Notes: generated by a model not told the origin, from the letters alone. A stretch of DNA of 64,000 nucleotides from Flavobacteriaceae bacterium CG2_30_31_66 (GCA_001873065.1 MNYM01000003.1:1-64000), one strand, 5' to 3'. Positions 19,784 through 29,430 are shown, counted from the first letter of the stretch. A program made the numbers and translations.

Positions 19784-20542
19784 CTAATCCTGTTTTCGCC
19801 AGCGTTTTTCATCGTCAGCAGCCAATTTTTCAAATTCTTCTTCCGTAATAGATTTCAAATTCTTCAATTTAGGAATTTCGTTTTCTTTATCCATTTTAGA
19901 ATTATCATAAAACGTTATTTTCTTTACGCCATAAGTGAAATCTTTACCTTGCAATTCTATAATTAAACCTGGCAAATTACCATATCCAACAGGACCAAAC
20001 TTGTAGGGTAGTTGTGGAGTGTACCAAGCTGTAAAATCGTGTGTAAAAACTTTTCCTTTAGGATTTGTTGTTGTAAAAAAAGTGGTTGCTTTGAAACAGA
20101 CAAAGTCTCCTATTATTTTAGTTTCATCATCTAATTTCCATTTTTGGTAGGGACGTATTACTAAAAATTTACCAAAATCTTCTTGTAATTCCTCTGTAAC
20201 AAAGGCTTTAGATTGTTGATTAATTCTCCCATAATAACCTGAATGAGATATTGCAGAAAAAGCAGCTCTGTCATCTGAAAATAATTTTTTTTCTAAGTAA
20301 AATAAAGAAATAGTATCATTAAAAACTAATGAAAATTCCAACTCTGAAGAAACCTTTTCCACTCTTTCGGTCAATCCTGGACTATATTTTTCATGAATTT
20401 TATAAACACCTTGATTTTTGTCAGGTTTTATACTTATAGTATAGCTAACTTTAGCTTTAGCAAATTGTTTTTTTGATTGTGAGTTTGAGGTAATGCTTAC
20501 TAAAACAAATATTAAAAGTAAGTGAAATGTTTTTAAATTCAT
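19784..20542 (-). CDS. GLPGLI family protein
   Basis: Contains GNLPGLIIELQGKDFTY signature; signal peptide. Confidence 0.9.
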   Translation of the reverse strand: MNLKTFHLLLIFVLVSITSNSQSKKQFAKAKVSYTISIKPDKNQGVYKIHEKYSPGLTERVEKVSSELEFSLVFNDTISLFYLEKKLFSDDRAAFSAISHSGYYGRINQQSKAFVTEELQEDFGKFLVIRPYQKWKLDDETKIIGDFVCFKATTFFTTTNPKGKVFTHDFTAWYTPQLPYKFGPVGYGNLPGLIIELQGKDFTYGVKKITFYDNSKMDKENEIPKLKNLKSITEEEFEKLAADDEKRWRKQD

Positions 20543-20555
20543 TTTATTAAATTAT

Positions 20556-20593
20556 AAAAAGAGATTAATTTTTAACCAAATCAATCTCTTTTT
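20556..20593 (-). terminator. Terminator/attenuator between the small peptide gene and the GLPGLI gene
   Basis: AAAAAGAGATT (20556-20566) / AATCTCTTTTT (20583-20593), U-run on the minus strand. Confidence 0.65.
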
Positions 20594-20635
20594 GTTTCTG
20601 TAAATAGTTTACTGTAAACTTTTCAAATTGAATTT

Positions 20636-20953
20636 TTAGTTTGCCCAAGAAATAAAAATACTTAACCATCCATCAGGCCCATTTCCTCTACATTCTCTTA
20701 CAGTAGCTCTTCTATTACTTCTTGCTTCCCTATGACTCATTCCCCCTGCAACCAAATCTTCATAATGTGCATTTCCTAAATCTCCGCAACCAAAAATCAG
20801 TTCTTCTTCAAAAATTTCATTTGAAACATTTTCAGAAGTTGAGATATCAAAATTAATTTCATCTTTAGTAATGATATTTACAATTTCGATTTTGTTGTTA
20901 GCATTTGTTGAAAATGCAATAGCGAATAGCATAGTACATATTAATTTTTTCAT
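20636..20953 (-). CDS. Small secreted peptide (105 aa, signal peptide, two Cys in mature part)
   Basis: MKKLICTMLFAIAFSTNA signal; mature part with CGDLGNAHYEDLVAGGMSHREARSNRRATVREC. Confidence 0.65.
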   Translation of the reverse strand: MKKLICTMLFAIAFSTNANNKIEIVNIITKDEINFDISTSENVSNEIFEEELIFGCGDLGNAHYEDLVAGGMSHREARSNRRATVRECRGNGPDGWLSIFISWAN

Positions 20954-20986
20954 AATAATAAAGTTTTTAAAAGTTAGTATTATGAC

Positions 20987-21014
20987 AAAGTAAAGTAAAG
21001 TAAAGTAAAGTAAC
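20987..21014. repeat. Pentanucleotide microsatellite (AAAGT)n, about 5.5 copies
   Basis: aaagtaaagtaaagtaaagtaaagtaa upstream of the 105-aa peptide gene. Confidence 0.95.
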
Positions 21015-21075
21015 TAATTTATATATACTTTTTTTCAAAAAATTAGGTTTTTTTTAAAGAAGTAAAAGTTACCTG

Positions 21076-22764
21076 TTACAATTTCCCTCCCCAAGAATCA
21101 CGCAACCCAACAGTTTTGTTGAATACTAATTTGCTTGCAGTAGTGTCATTATCCACACAAAAATAGCCCAAACGTTGAAACTGAAAACGCTCACCAATTT
21201 TGGCAGTTTGCAAACTTGGCTCTACAAAAGCATCAATGATTTCTAATGAATTTGGATTTAAAAATTCCATAAAATCTTTGTCTTTGTGTGCATCAGGAGC
21301 TTCATCTAAAAACAATCGATCATAGGCTCTCACTTCAGCTTTTACAGCGTGTTTTAAAGAAACCCAATGCAAGGTTCCTTTCACTTTTCGCAAACTTTCT
21401 TCAGTGCCACTGCCTGATTTACTAAGGCTATCATAAGTACATTGAACTTCGATCACATTTCCGTTTTCATCTTTTGTACAGCTTTCAGCTTTGATGATAT
21501 AGGCGTTTTTCAATCGAACTTCGCTCCCCAATTTCAATCGGAAAAACTTCTTATTGGCTTCTTCTTGAAAATCCTCTTTTTCGATATAAATTTCTCTTGA
21601 AAAAGGCACTTCTCTAAACCCTGCAGTTTCATCTTCTTGATTGTTTTCAGCTTGTAAAAACTCTTCTTTTCCTTCAGGATAATTCGTAATTACCACTTTC
21701 AACGGATCTAAAACAGCCATCACTCTATTGGCTGTTTTGTTTAAATCTTCTCGGATTTTAAATTCTAAAAGCGATACATCAATCACATTTTCACGTTTTG
21801 AAACGCCCACAGTTTCCACAAAACTTCGGATAGATACAGGTGTATAACCACGTCTGCGCAAACCTGAAATGGTGGGCATTCTAGGATCATCCCAACCGGA
21901 AACGATATTTTCTTCTACCAATTTCAGTAATTTTCGTTTACTCATAATGGTGTAACTCAAGTTCAAACGCGAAAATTCTCGTTGTTTTGGAGTTAAGGGA
22001 TATTTTTCTGAGCTGTATGCATAAACATTATCCTTAAACCAATCATACAATTCTCTGTGAGGTTTGAATTCTAACGAACACAAAGAATGCGAAATTTGCT
22101 CTACATAATCGCTTTCACCATGAGCCCAATCATACATTGGATAAATGCACCATTGATTTCCTGTTCTGTGGTGCGATTTGTGTAAAATTCGATACATTAA
22201 TGGATCTCGCAGCAACATATTTGGAGAACTCATATCAATTTTTGCACGCAAAACATGCTCACCTTCCTTGAATTTTCCGTCTTTCATATCTTGAAATAAG
22301 GATAAATTTTCTTCAACAGAACGATTTCTAAAAGGGCTATTGGTGCCTGATTCTATTGGCGTTCCTTTTTGAATTCTTATTTCTTCCGAAGATTGAGAAT
22401 CTACATAGGCTCTTCCATCTTTAATCAATAAAACCGCCCAATCATACAACTGATGAAAATAATCTGATGAATATAATTCGTTTGCCCAAGAATAGCCCAA
22501 CCAAGAAATGTCATTTTTAATAGCATCCACATATTCTTGCTCTTCTTTTGCTGGATTTGTATCATCAAAACGCAAGTTTACAGGCGCATTGTATTTCAAT
22601 CCCAAGCCAAAACTTATGCCAATTGCCTTAGTATGACCAATATGTAAATACCCATTTGGTTCTGGTGGAAAACGAAAACGCAAGTTTTCTTTCGGCATTC
22701 CGTTTGCTAAATCTTCTTCAATAATTTGCTCTAAAAAATTGAGCGATTTTTTCTCTTCAGACAT
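21076..22764 (-). CDS. glnS: Glutaminyl-tRNA synthetase
   Basis: RFPPEPNGYLHIGHTKAIG; SKRKLLKLVEENIVSGWDDPRMPTI; start revised to ATG at 22764 (MSEEKKSLNF). Confidence 0.95.
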   Translation of the reverse strand: MSEEKKSLNFLEQIIEEDLANGMPKENLRFRFPPEPNGYLHIGHTKAIGISFGLGLKYNAPVNLRFDDTNPAKEEQEYVDAIKNDISWLGYSWANELYSSDYFHQLYDWAVLLIKDGRAYVDSQSSEEIRIQKGTPIESGTNSPFRNRSVEENLSLFQDMKDGKFKEGEHVLRAKIDMSSPNMLLRDPLMYRILHKSHHRTGNQWCIYPMYDWAHGESDYVEQISHSLCSLEFKPHRELYDWFKDNVYAYSSEKYPLTPKQREFSRLNLSYTIMSKRKLLKLVEENIVSGWDDPRMPTISGLRRRGYTPVSIRSFVETVGVSKRENVIDVSLLEFKIREDLNKTANRVMAVLDPLKVVITNYPEGKEEFLQAENNQEDETAGFREVPFSREIYIEKEDFQEEANKKFFRLKLGSEVRLKNAYIIKAESCTKDENGNVIEVQCTYDSLSKSGSGTEESLRKVKGTLHWVSLKHAVKAEVRAYDRLFLDEAPDAHKDKDFMEFLNPNSLEIIDAFVEPSLQTAKIGERFQFQRLGYFCVDNDTTASKLVFNKTVGLRDSWGGKL

Positions 22765-22987
22765 CTTTTGTATGCAAAAATTAGGGCGTAAAATTACATA
22801 AAATACTTGACAGCCATAATAGGTTTGGAACAAATTTCTAAATAGATAGCCGAATTTTATAAAACCCAAATAAAGGCCATCTGCAATAATATTGACCTTA
22901 TTAAAGGAAAAAATTGATTGAATTTTCAGCGTTAAATTTTTCACAAACCAATTCGCAAAGTTGTTTTTGTAGTAAATTTGCACTTGT

Positions 22988-23404
22988 ATGACAAACGAAA
23001 CAAAAAAACCAGATTTGGTGGTATTTAATGAAGAAACGCAACAATATGATGCGTCATTAAAACCCTATGGAACTTCTGCAAGTGCGCCAGCAATCAAACC
23101 TTTAAACACAGCAACTTGGAGAAATGATGGCGTGATTAGAGTCAATAAAAAAATAAAATCAGAGTTTGAGGAAGTAAAAAAGCAATACGAAAAGTTGATG
23201 GAAAAATTCCATGACAACGATTTGGTATACAACTCAAAGTTCAATTTCGAACCCAATATTGGTGAAATCTATCATTTATATCAAGGAAAAAATCAGGAAA
23301 CATTTTTATCCATCATTGAACCAGAACAATGTAATTTTGAACATTTGGGTTCTTTCCGATTGAATTCGGATAAAATGTGGGAAAAATTGGGCGCATCAAA
23401 CTAA
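22988..23404 (+). CDS. DUF2452-like protein
   Basis: KKPDLVVFNEETQQYDASLKPYGTSASAPAIKPLN...; family name recalled. Confidence 0.7.
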   Translation: MTNETKKPDLVVFNEETQQYDASLKPYGTSASAPAIKPLNTATWRNDGVIRVNKKIKSEFEEVKKQYEKLMEKFHDNDLVYNSKFNFEPNIGEIYHLYQGKNQETFLSIIEPEQCNFEHLGSFRLNSDKMWEKLGASN

Positions 23405-23410
23405 CTATTT

Positions 23411-23773
23411 ATGGGAATTATCAAAGTTAACAACATTAAACTCTATGCTTTTCATGGTTGTTTGGATGAAGAAGCAAAAATTGGTTCAGTATATCGCGTA
23501 GATGTTTCTGTAAAAGCCGATTTAAAAAAATCAGCAAAAACGGATGATTTATCAGATACTGTTGATTACGTGCATTTGAATACAATCGTAAAAGAGGAAA
23601 TGGCGATTCGTTCAAAATTATTGGAAGAAGTGGCCAACCGAATTTTGAACCGTTTTTTTAAAGAAATTCCGATGATTAAAAAAGCGACTGTCGGAGTTTC
23701 AAAAATAAATCCGCCAATTGGAGGAAATGTGGAAGAAGTGGCAATTATTTTGACAAAAAAACGATACCCATAA
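23411..23773 (+). CDS. folB: Dihydroneopterin aldolase
   Basis: GIIKVNNIKLYAFHGCLDEEAKIGSVYRVDV...KINPPIGGNVEEVAI. Confidence 0.92.
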   Translation: MGIIKVNNIKLYAFHGCLDEEAKIGSVYRVDVSVKADLKKSAKTDDLSDTVDYVHLNTIVKEEMAIRSKLLEEVANRILNRFFKEIPMIKKATVGVSKINPPIGGNVEEVAIILTKKRYP

Positions 23774-23829
23774 AAAAGTATTGTAGGATTTGTAAATTTG
23801 CGTAAATTTGCACTCCTTAAATTCAATAA

Positions 23830-23900
23830 GGTGTCGTGGCCGAGTGGCTAGGCAATGGTCTGCAACACCATCTACAGCGGTTCGAATCCGCTCGACACCT
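23830..23900 (+). tRNA. tRNA-Cys (GCA)
   Basis: GGTGTCG/CGACACC acceptor stem, anticodon loop CTGCAAC (GCA), T-arm GCGGTTCGAATCCGC; 71 nt. Confidence 0.96.
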
Positions 23901-23901
23901 C

Positions 23902-23938
23902 AAAAAAATCGCAATAATAATATGTTGCGATTTTTTTA
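23902..23938 (+). terminator. Terminator downstream of tRNA-Cys
   Basis: AAAAAATCGCAA ... TTGCGATTTTTTT. Confidence 0.75.
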
Positions 23939-24024
23939 TTGATTGACTTTTCTTGATTGAGCAGAGAAAGATTCTTAGAAATTTCAATTTAATTATTAAA
24001 ATTTACAGTTAGTTAAATCCTAAA

Positions 24025-24090
24025 TTAAAATTCATAACTTATTTTGATTCCATATTGTAATTCATCAAGACTAAAACCGATTTTTTTGAA
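24025..24090 (-). pseudogene. Possible decayed 3' end of an outer-membrane protein gene
   Basis: Minus strand encodes FKKIGFSLDELQYGIKISYEF* (OMP-like last strand) preceded directly by a stop; no start. Confidence 0.3.
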
Positions 24091-24317
24091 TTATTTACTT
24101 CAATTTCTACAATTTTAATAGTTGTTTTAATTGTTTTTTTTCAGAATTAGTTGAATCTTCTGGAGAGAATTCAAGATAAGCAACGAGTAACAAAATAAAG
24201 TTTAATCTTAAATTTAATTATTTTTTCTTTTTAAAAGTACTATATCTAAAAACTTAGTTATTTGAACATGAAAGAAAATGTATATTAAAGAAAAACATTA
24301 GGTTAACTTTTTTATCA

Positions 24318-25178
24318 TTAATGTTTTCCATTTTTTCTTAAAAAATCAAGCAACAAAGCTGGTCTATCCGTTTGTATATAATCTATATTATTTTGAATAT
24401 ACCATTGATATGTGTTGATATCATAAAATGCTTTTTCATCATTAAACCCTGCACACATAGATGCCCACAATGAATTTATCCATATTTTTTTCTTTTTTTC
24501 TTTAATTTTTTCCTTAAAAAAGTTGAATTTATCTGACTCTTTTTCTAAGAGTAATTCAAAAGCTTCAATTCCAATAGTTGCCTCTAAATATTCATTAAGT
24601 ATTTTTTCAGAATTATTTTCGCTAATTACAATAATTGGCATGAATTTTATTTTATTTAGATATGGACCATAGAGTGTTTGTGCTTCTTTTAAATTACCCT
24701 TTAACTTAAAAATAACTTCATTAAACATGTTTAAATCATCAACTAATTGAAGTATCACAATAAGTTGAGAATTATCCTTTAAATCTATATTTAGTTGAAT
24801 TTTATTTTTTGCAACAAGTAAAGCTTCTTTAAGTGTAGGTATTTTATAATCAGTCCAGCTACCTGCCCCATCTTTTAGGTTTAATTTTTTAAGTTCTTGT
24901 AGTGTAAATTCTTCTATTTTTCCTTTTCCATTTGTAGTTCTATCCAATAGCTCATCATGCATTAAAACAAGTTTTTTATCCTTTGTCACCCTAACATCTA
25001 CTTCTACAACATCAGCGCCCATTTCTATGGCACTCACTATTGAGTTTAATGAGTTTTCAGGGGCATTTCTCCAATCACCTCTATGAGCTACTACTTCAAT
25101 CTTAGTATGATGTATTTGAGAATTAATAGAAAGAGAAGTTAAGGAAAGGAAATAAAATAAAAATTTAAATTTCTTCAT
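24318..25178 (-). CDS. Glycerophosphodiester phosphodiesterase family protein
   Basis: VVAHRGDWRNAPENSLNSIVSAIEMGADVVEVDVRVTKDKKLVLMHDELLDRTTNGKG; start trimmed to the signal-peptide Met. Confidence 0.93.
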   Translation of the reverse strand: MKKFKFLFYFLSLTSLSINSQIHHTKIEVVAHRGDWRNAPENSLNSIVSAIEMGADVVEVDVRVTKDKKLVLMHDELLDRTTNGKGKIEEFTLQELKKLNLKDGAGSWTDYKIPTLKEALLVAKNKIQLNIDLKDNSQLIVILQLVDDLNMFNEVIFKLKGNLKEAQTLYGPYLNKIKFMPIIVISENNSEKILNEYLEATIGIEAFELLLEKESDKFNFFKEKIKEKKKKIWINSLWASMCAGFNDEKAFYDINTYQWYIQNNIDYIQTDRPALLLDFLRKNGKH

Positions 25179-25239
25179 ACTTATTTGAGTTTTCATTTTA
25201 TAATAGTAAGCATTTATAATTAAATTAAAAACAACATTA

Positions 25240-25980
25240 TTAGAAGTCAACTAAGCTAACAAATTTATACCCTTTACGCATGCCATAAATGAGTATTTTT
25301 TCTAAATCTTTTAATTTCGAATCCAGATTTCCATAATCAAAATCATGAAAAAGTACAATTGCTCCTGAATGCATATTTTTTTTGAATTTTTGAAACATTA
25401 AATCATCCGCATTTTCTTTTGGATCCCAATCCATAGTTGTAATTGACCATAACACAGTTTTGATTTTTTTTGTAGCTAAAAAATCAATTTGTTTTTGAGT
25501 AATTGCTCCAAAAGGAGGTCTGTAATATTGAACATCCGTTATTGCATATTTAGAAAATTCATTGAGTGTTTTTGCTACTTGAGATTCCCACAATAATTCT
25601 TTAGAAAATGAAAAACCATTTTCATGATTCCAACTGTGATTTGCAATTAAATGTCCATTTTCTTTGGCAAATTGAATGATTTTTTCATTGTTTTTTATGC
25701 GTTCTCCAACCCAAAAAAAAGTTCCTTTTGCATTGTATGTATTCAAAATTTTGATGATTTTTTCTGAAACTTCAGTTGGACCATCATCAAAAGTGAGTGC
25801 GATTTCTTTTTTTGATAAATTTCCATAAGCAATGGCAAAACCATTGCTATTTTTTTGATACTCTAAAAACACTTTTTCAATGAATGGGAAGCTGTCTTTT
25901 TTAATTTCAAAATCATTTTTAGCATTACTTTTTATCGCGAAAAAGCACATGAGAAACATCAAAAAACGTATAAATTTCAT
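25240..25980 (-). CDS. Polysaccharide deacetylase (NodB domain)
   Basis: IALTFDDGPTEVSEKIIKILNTYNAKGTFFWVGERIK...NGHLIANHSWNHENG. Confidence 0.93.
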   Translation of the reverse strand: MKFIRFLMFLMCFFAIKSNAKNDFEIKKDSFPFIEKVFLEYQKNSNGFAIAYGNLSKKEIALTFDDGPTEVSEKIIKILNTYNAKGTFFWVGERIKNNEKIIQFAKENGHLIANHSWNHENGFSFSKELLWESQVAKTLNEFSKYAITDVQYYRPPFGAITQKQIDFLATKKIKTVLWSITTMDWDPKENADDLMFQKFKKNMHSGAIVLFHDFDYGNLDSKLKDLEKILIYGMRKGYKFVSLVDF

Positions 25981-28530
25981 CTATTTTAAAAGTATTTTGC
26001 GAATCATCATTCCTTGATATTCACTCAGATTTTCCTTATTTATGCCTGGACCAATACTAATTTGAAGCGCTTCAATGAGCGTTTTATCAAATTGTTGTGG
26101 CGCTAAAGATGAAAACCAATACGATTGAAATCCAGGATAAGGTCTTGGCAATAAAACCATTGGAACTATCTTTAAATCAGAAAATGGAATTGATATTGAA
26201 GTCATTTCTGGAGTTAATTCAATGATTTTTCCAAAAACCAACCCGTTTTTTTGCTGAATGGCGATTTGTACTTTTTGTTTTTTTGAAGTTCCAGAAGCAG
26301 CTTCGATTTGTATTGAATTTACCGAATTCAAATGTTTTGAATCATTTTTGAGACTTTTTTCAACCAGCATTTTAAAGGTAAAATCTGCAATTTCTCCTTT
26401 TAAATTGTTGACACTTACATTCAAGGTATTTTCAGACGAAATTTTATGGGCACTAGTTTCAAAACGATAGCCTCTTTGAGCTGGCCATAAAAAACTATGT
26501 TCAGATTCGTTACTTGCATCAAACAAAACAATGATTGGTTCCGATTGTACAATTTTTGTAGTGTATTTTTTTTCTGGAACAAAATCCCAATCAATTGGGT
26601 TTCCTTTTGAATTGTCAGGAAAAATTGTGGAATCATTTTCAGTATAAACAACAATATGATATGTAAATTCATTTCCATAAAGGTTGTTTTTTGGAATCAT
26701 CACTTTATAATGGAAATTATCGATTTTTTCCATCAAATAATTGGTGGTTTTTTGATATCCAGAAGGCCACACAACTTCTACTTTTTCAATTTTTGATGGC
26801 GAAACTACAGCAGCTTCAATCCATAAATCCGTATTTTTTTCAATAGTATTTTTTGGAGAATGAACCACATAAGTTTGGTTAATTTCTTGTTGAGTTGTTG
26901 CAAATTCGTTTAAGGAAATGGTTCCTAATTTTTGATTTTTGTTGATGGATGAAATATCATTTTTAGCATGAAGCAAATAGGTTCCAGGAGAAATTTTGAA
27001 TTTTTGATTGGTGGTTTTTTCAGAAAAAGTATTGTCAGTATTGATACCAGAAATGTAAAAAGTTGCACCCAAATCTGAAAGCGAAATTTCAATATCATTT
27101 TGATTGTTTTGCAACACAGCCACCGTTTTTTTCAAGCTAGCTTTTGCAAAAGGATCATTGACCCAAACAACATCAGGAAGGATTTCTAAACGCCAAATTC
27201 CGTTTTCAATTTTATCTAAAAAATAAGCACCAGTTCCTGAATAAGTTACCAAATTTGAAGCACCAATTCCTGCAATATTTTTTAAATTTTTGATGTTTTT
27301 TGGAATTACCTCAGTTGAATTTGTGTAAAAAAAAGCAGTTTCTGAATTGTAAATTGCCAGATTTTTATCAGGATTTAGTGTTGTATTCCCAAAAGTGTTA
27401 TTGTTTGGATACCGTCCAAAACTTTTTCCATTAGGTGTTTCACGAAAAACAGCAGCAGCAATTTTAAATGAAATTGCTTTTGAAGGCGTGTAAGCAAGGT
27501 TGAAATAATGCGTTTGATATTCAGTATTTGCAAATGCTAAATCAATTGGATCGTAGGCAAATTGTGCTGCAAATTGAAATTTTGCTTCGCGAAAACTTCT
27601 TGCCATTGCAGGAAATAAGGTAGCTTGATTGGTATCTCCTGGATCAAATTCGTAAATAATTCTGGCTTTGTTTTGAAACTTTTTTTTGTCTTTGAACGGA
27701 ATTTGATATGCATCAACATTGGGTAAGTTATTCATTTCTAACAATCTATTTCGAACCAAACCAGTTGGATACCATTGAAAAGTACACCCTTGAATAGTTG
27801 CATCTAAATAATTATCTACAAATTTAGATACTTCAGAAATATTATAAAAAATCGGATTTTTAAAACCAACTTTACGAATCACCTCAACCATTCTGTTGAT
27901 ATATTTTGTGGCAATTGGTCCATTATCGTGCGTTGGTTCGTTGTTGATTTCTAGCGCAATAATATCAGGATCGTTTTTATAGGCAATTCCAGTGTAAGGA
28001 TTTACATGATTCAATAATTGCGTGAAATACCGAATTTGTTTTTCAATAATTTTCTCATCAGCATAGGTTTGCCATTTTTCTAATTTGTTGGAAAATCCTT
28101 GAGTGGGAACATTTTTTTCAGGATAACCATTGTCTCCAACTTTAAAAGGCGTAATCAAGGTTTTAAAACCTCGTTCTTTCATTTTTGCAAGTGTATAATC
28201 TAGCAAATCCAATTGCGGTGAATTGATTAAATTTCCCAAACTATCAGTCACTTCAGCATCCCAAATGTGCACTCTAAAAGCATTTACGTCCAAACGTGAC
28301 AAATGATACACATCTTTGTCTATAGCATTTTTATGGTCTTTATTCACATAATTAATCGCTCTGAAACCGTGTGCAAAAGGCAGTGTATAATTGACGCCAA
28401 AAAGTCGGATTTCTTCTTTGCTTTTTGACCATCTAAAAACACCAAAATCATCAACATAGGTTGATTGTTGTGATTGAATGAACAAATGATTGAAAATGAA
28501 TAGAATTGGTATTAAATACTTAGTGTTCAT
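25981..28530 (-). CDS. Secreted GH-A clan glycoside hydrolase-like protein (GH5-like TIM barrel, family unassigned)
   Basis: Signal peptide; LFGVNY...NAFRVHIWD...DIIALEINNEPTHDNG (acid/base) ... ARIIYEFDPGDT (possible nucleophile). Confidence 0.7.
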   Translation of the reverse strand: MNTKYLIPILFIFNHLFIQSQQSTYVDDFGVFRWSKSKEEIRLFGVNYTLPFAHGFRAINYVNKDHKNAIDKDVYHLSRLDVNAFRVHIWDAEVTDSLGNLINSPQLDLLDYTLAKMKERGFKTLITPFKVGDNGYPEKNVPTQGFSNKLEKWQTYADEKIIEKQIRYFTQLLNHVNPYTGIAYKNDPDIIALEINNEPTHDNGPIATKYINRMVEVIRKVGFKNPIFYNISEVSKFVDNYLDATIQGCTFQWYPTGLVRNRLLEMNNLPNVDAYQIPFKDKKKFQNKARIIYEFDPGDTNQATLFPAMARSFREAKFQFAAQFAYDPIDLAFANTEYQTHYFNLAYTPSKAISFKIAAAVFRETPNGKSFGRYPNNNTFGNTTLNPDKNLAIYNSETAFFYTNSTEVIPKNIKNLKNIAGIGASNLVTYSGTGAYFLDKIENGIWRLEILPDVVWVNDPFAKASLKKTVAVLQNNQNDIEISLSDLGATFYISGINTDNTFSEKTTNQKFKISPGTYLLHAKNDISSINKNQKLGTISLNEFATTQQEINQTYVVHSPKNTIEKNTDLWIEAAVVSPSKIEKVEVVWPSGYQKTTNYLMEKIDNFHYKVMIPKNNLYGNEFTYHIVVYTENDSTIFPDNSKGNPIDWDFVPEKKYTTKIVQSEPIIVLFDASNESEHSFLWPAQRGYRFETSAHKISSENTLNVSVNNLKGEIADFTFKMLVEKSLKNDSKHLNSVNSIQIEAASGTSKKQKVQIAIQQKNGLVFGKIIELTPEMTSISIPFSDLKIVPMVLLPRPYPGFQSYWFSSLAPQQFDKTLIEALQISIGPGINKENLSEYQGMMIRKILLK

Positions 28531-29430
28531 CTATTTTATAGCTTTTATTCCTGATTTAGTCATTATTACTTCTTTTATGTTTCCATTATTATCATACTCT
28601 AGATAGTCTACACAAACTCTTCTTTCATAAGGGCTTGGACCTTGAATATGATAAAATAAATACCATTTTTCTTTTATTTTAATAATTGAATGATGAGAAT
28701 TTCTGGAGTCATTATCAAAAAAAGATCCTTTATAAGTATAGGGGCCTAAAATTGTTGATGCAGTTGAGTAAACTAATATTTGTTTGTCTTCTCCATTTCT
28801 TTTAATCATTGTTGGGTATGTAAAATAATAAAGATTATCCTTTTTATGTACCCAAATGCCTTCGTGATAGTTTTTCAAATCTAACTTTTGAATTTTTCCG
28901 TTAATTTCCGTTAAATTATTTTTAAGTTTTGCTACGGCTACACCATTTCCACCACCATAAAATAAATATGGTGTTTTGTCATCATCAATAAAAATATGCG
29001 GATCAAAAGACAAAACACCTTCAACTGCCTCTTTTCCAATAATTGGTTTCCCTAAGGAATCTTTAAAAGGACCATTAGGATTTTTAGAAACAGCAACGCC
29101 AATTTGAAATTCTGCAGGAAAGAAAAAGTAATATTTTCCTTTCCATTTTATTGCATCAGGAGCAAAAGCCGAATTTTTAGCCCAAGATATTTTATCTAGA
29201 TTAAATATTTCACCCTCATTTTTCCAGTTAATTAAATCTTTTGATGAAAATGTATGCCATCTTTTCATCTCAGACCAATCTTTGCTATCTTTCTCATCAG
29301 TTGAAGGGTATATCCAATATGTATTATCCCAATAATGTATTGAAGGGTCTGCATAAAAATCAGGTAAAATTGGTTTTTGAGCCTTACAAAATCCAAAAAC
29401 AAAAAACATAAAGAACGTAAATAATTTCAT
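28531..29430 (-). CDS. GH43-like glycoside hydrolase
   Basis: ILPDFYADPSIHYWDNTYWIYPSTD; AFAPDAIKWKGKYYFFFPA; FDPHIFIDDDKTPYLFYGGG. Confidence 0.87.
   Translation of the reverse strand: MKLFTFFMFFVFGFCKAQKPILPDFYADPSIHYWDNTYWIYPSTDEKDSKDWSEMKRWHTFSSKDLINWKNEGEIFNLDKISWAKNSAFAPDAIKWKGKYYFFFPAEFQIGVAVSKNPNGPFKDSLGKPIIGKEAVEGVLSFDPHIFIDDDKTPYLFYGGGNGVAVAKLKNNLTEINGKIQKLDLKNYHEGIWVHKKDNLYYFTYPTMIKRNGEDKQILVYSTASTILGPYTYKGSFFDNDSRNSHHSIIKIKEKWYLFYHIQGPSPYERRVCVDYLEYDNNGNIKEVIMTKSGIKAIK

Noticed and set aside
22765-22983. 73-residue N-terminal extension of GlnRS
   Set aside because: Canonical GlnRS start is at 22764 (MSEEKKSLNF); the extension is translated intergenic sequence
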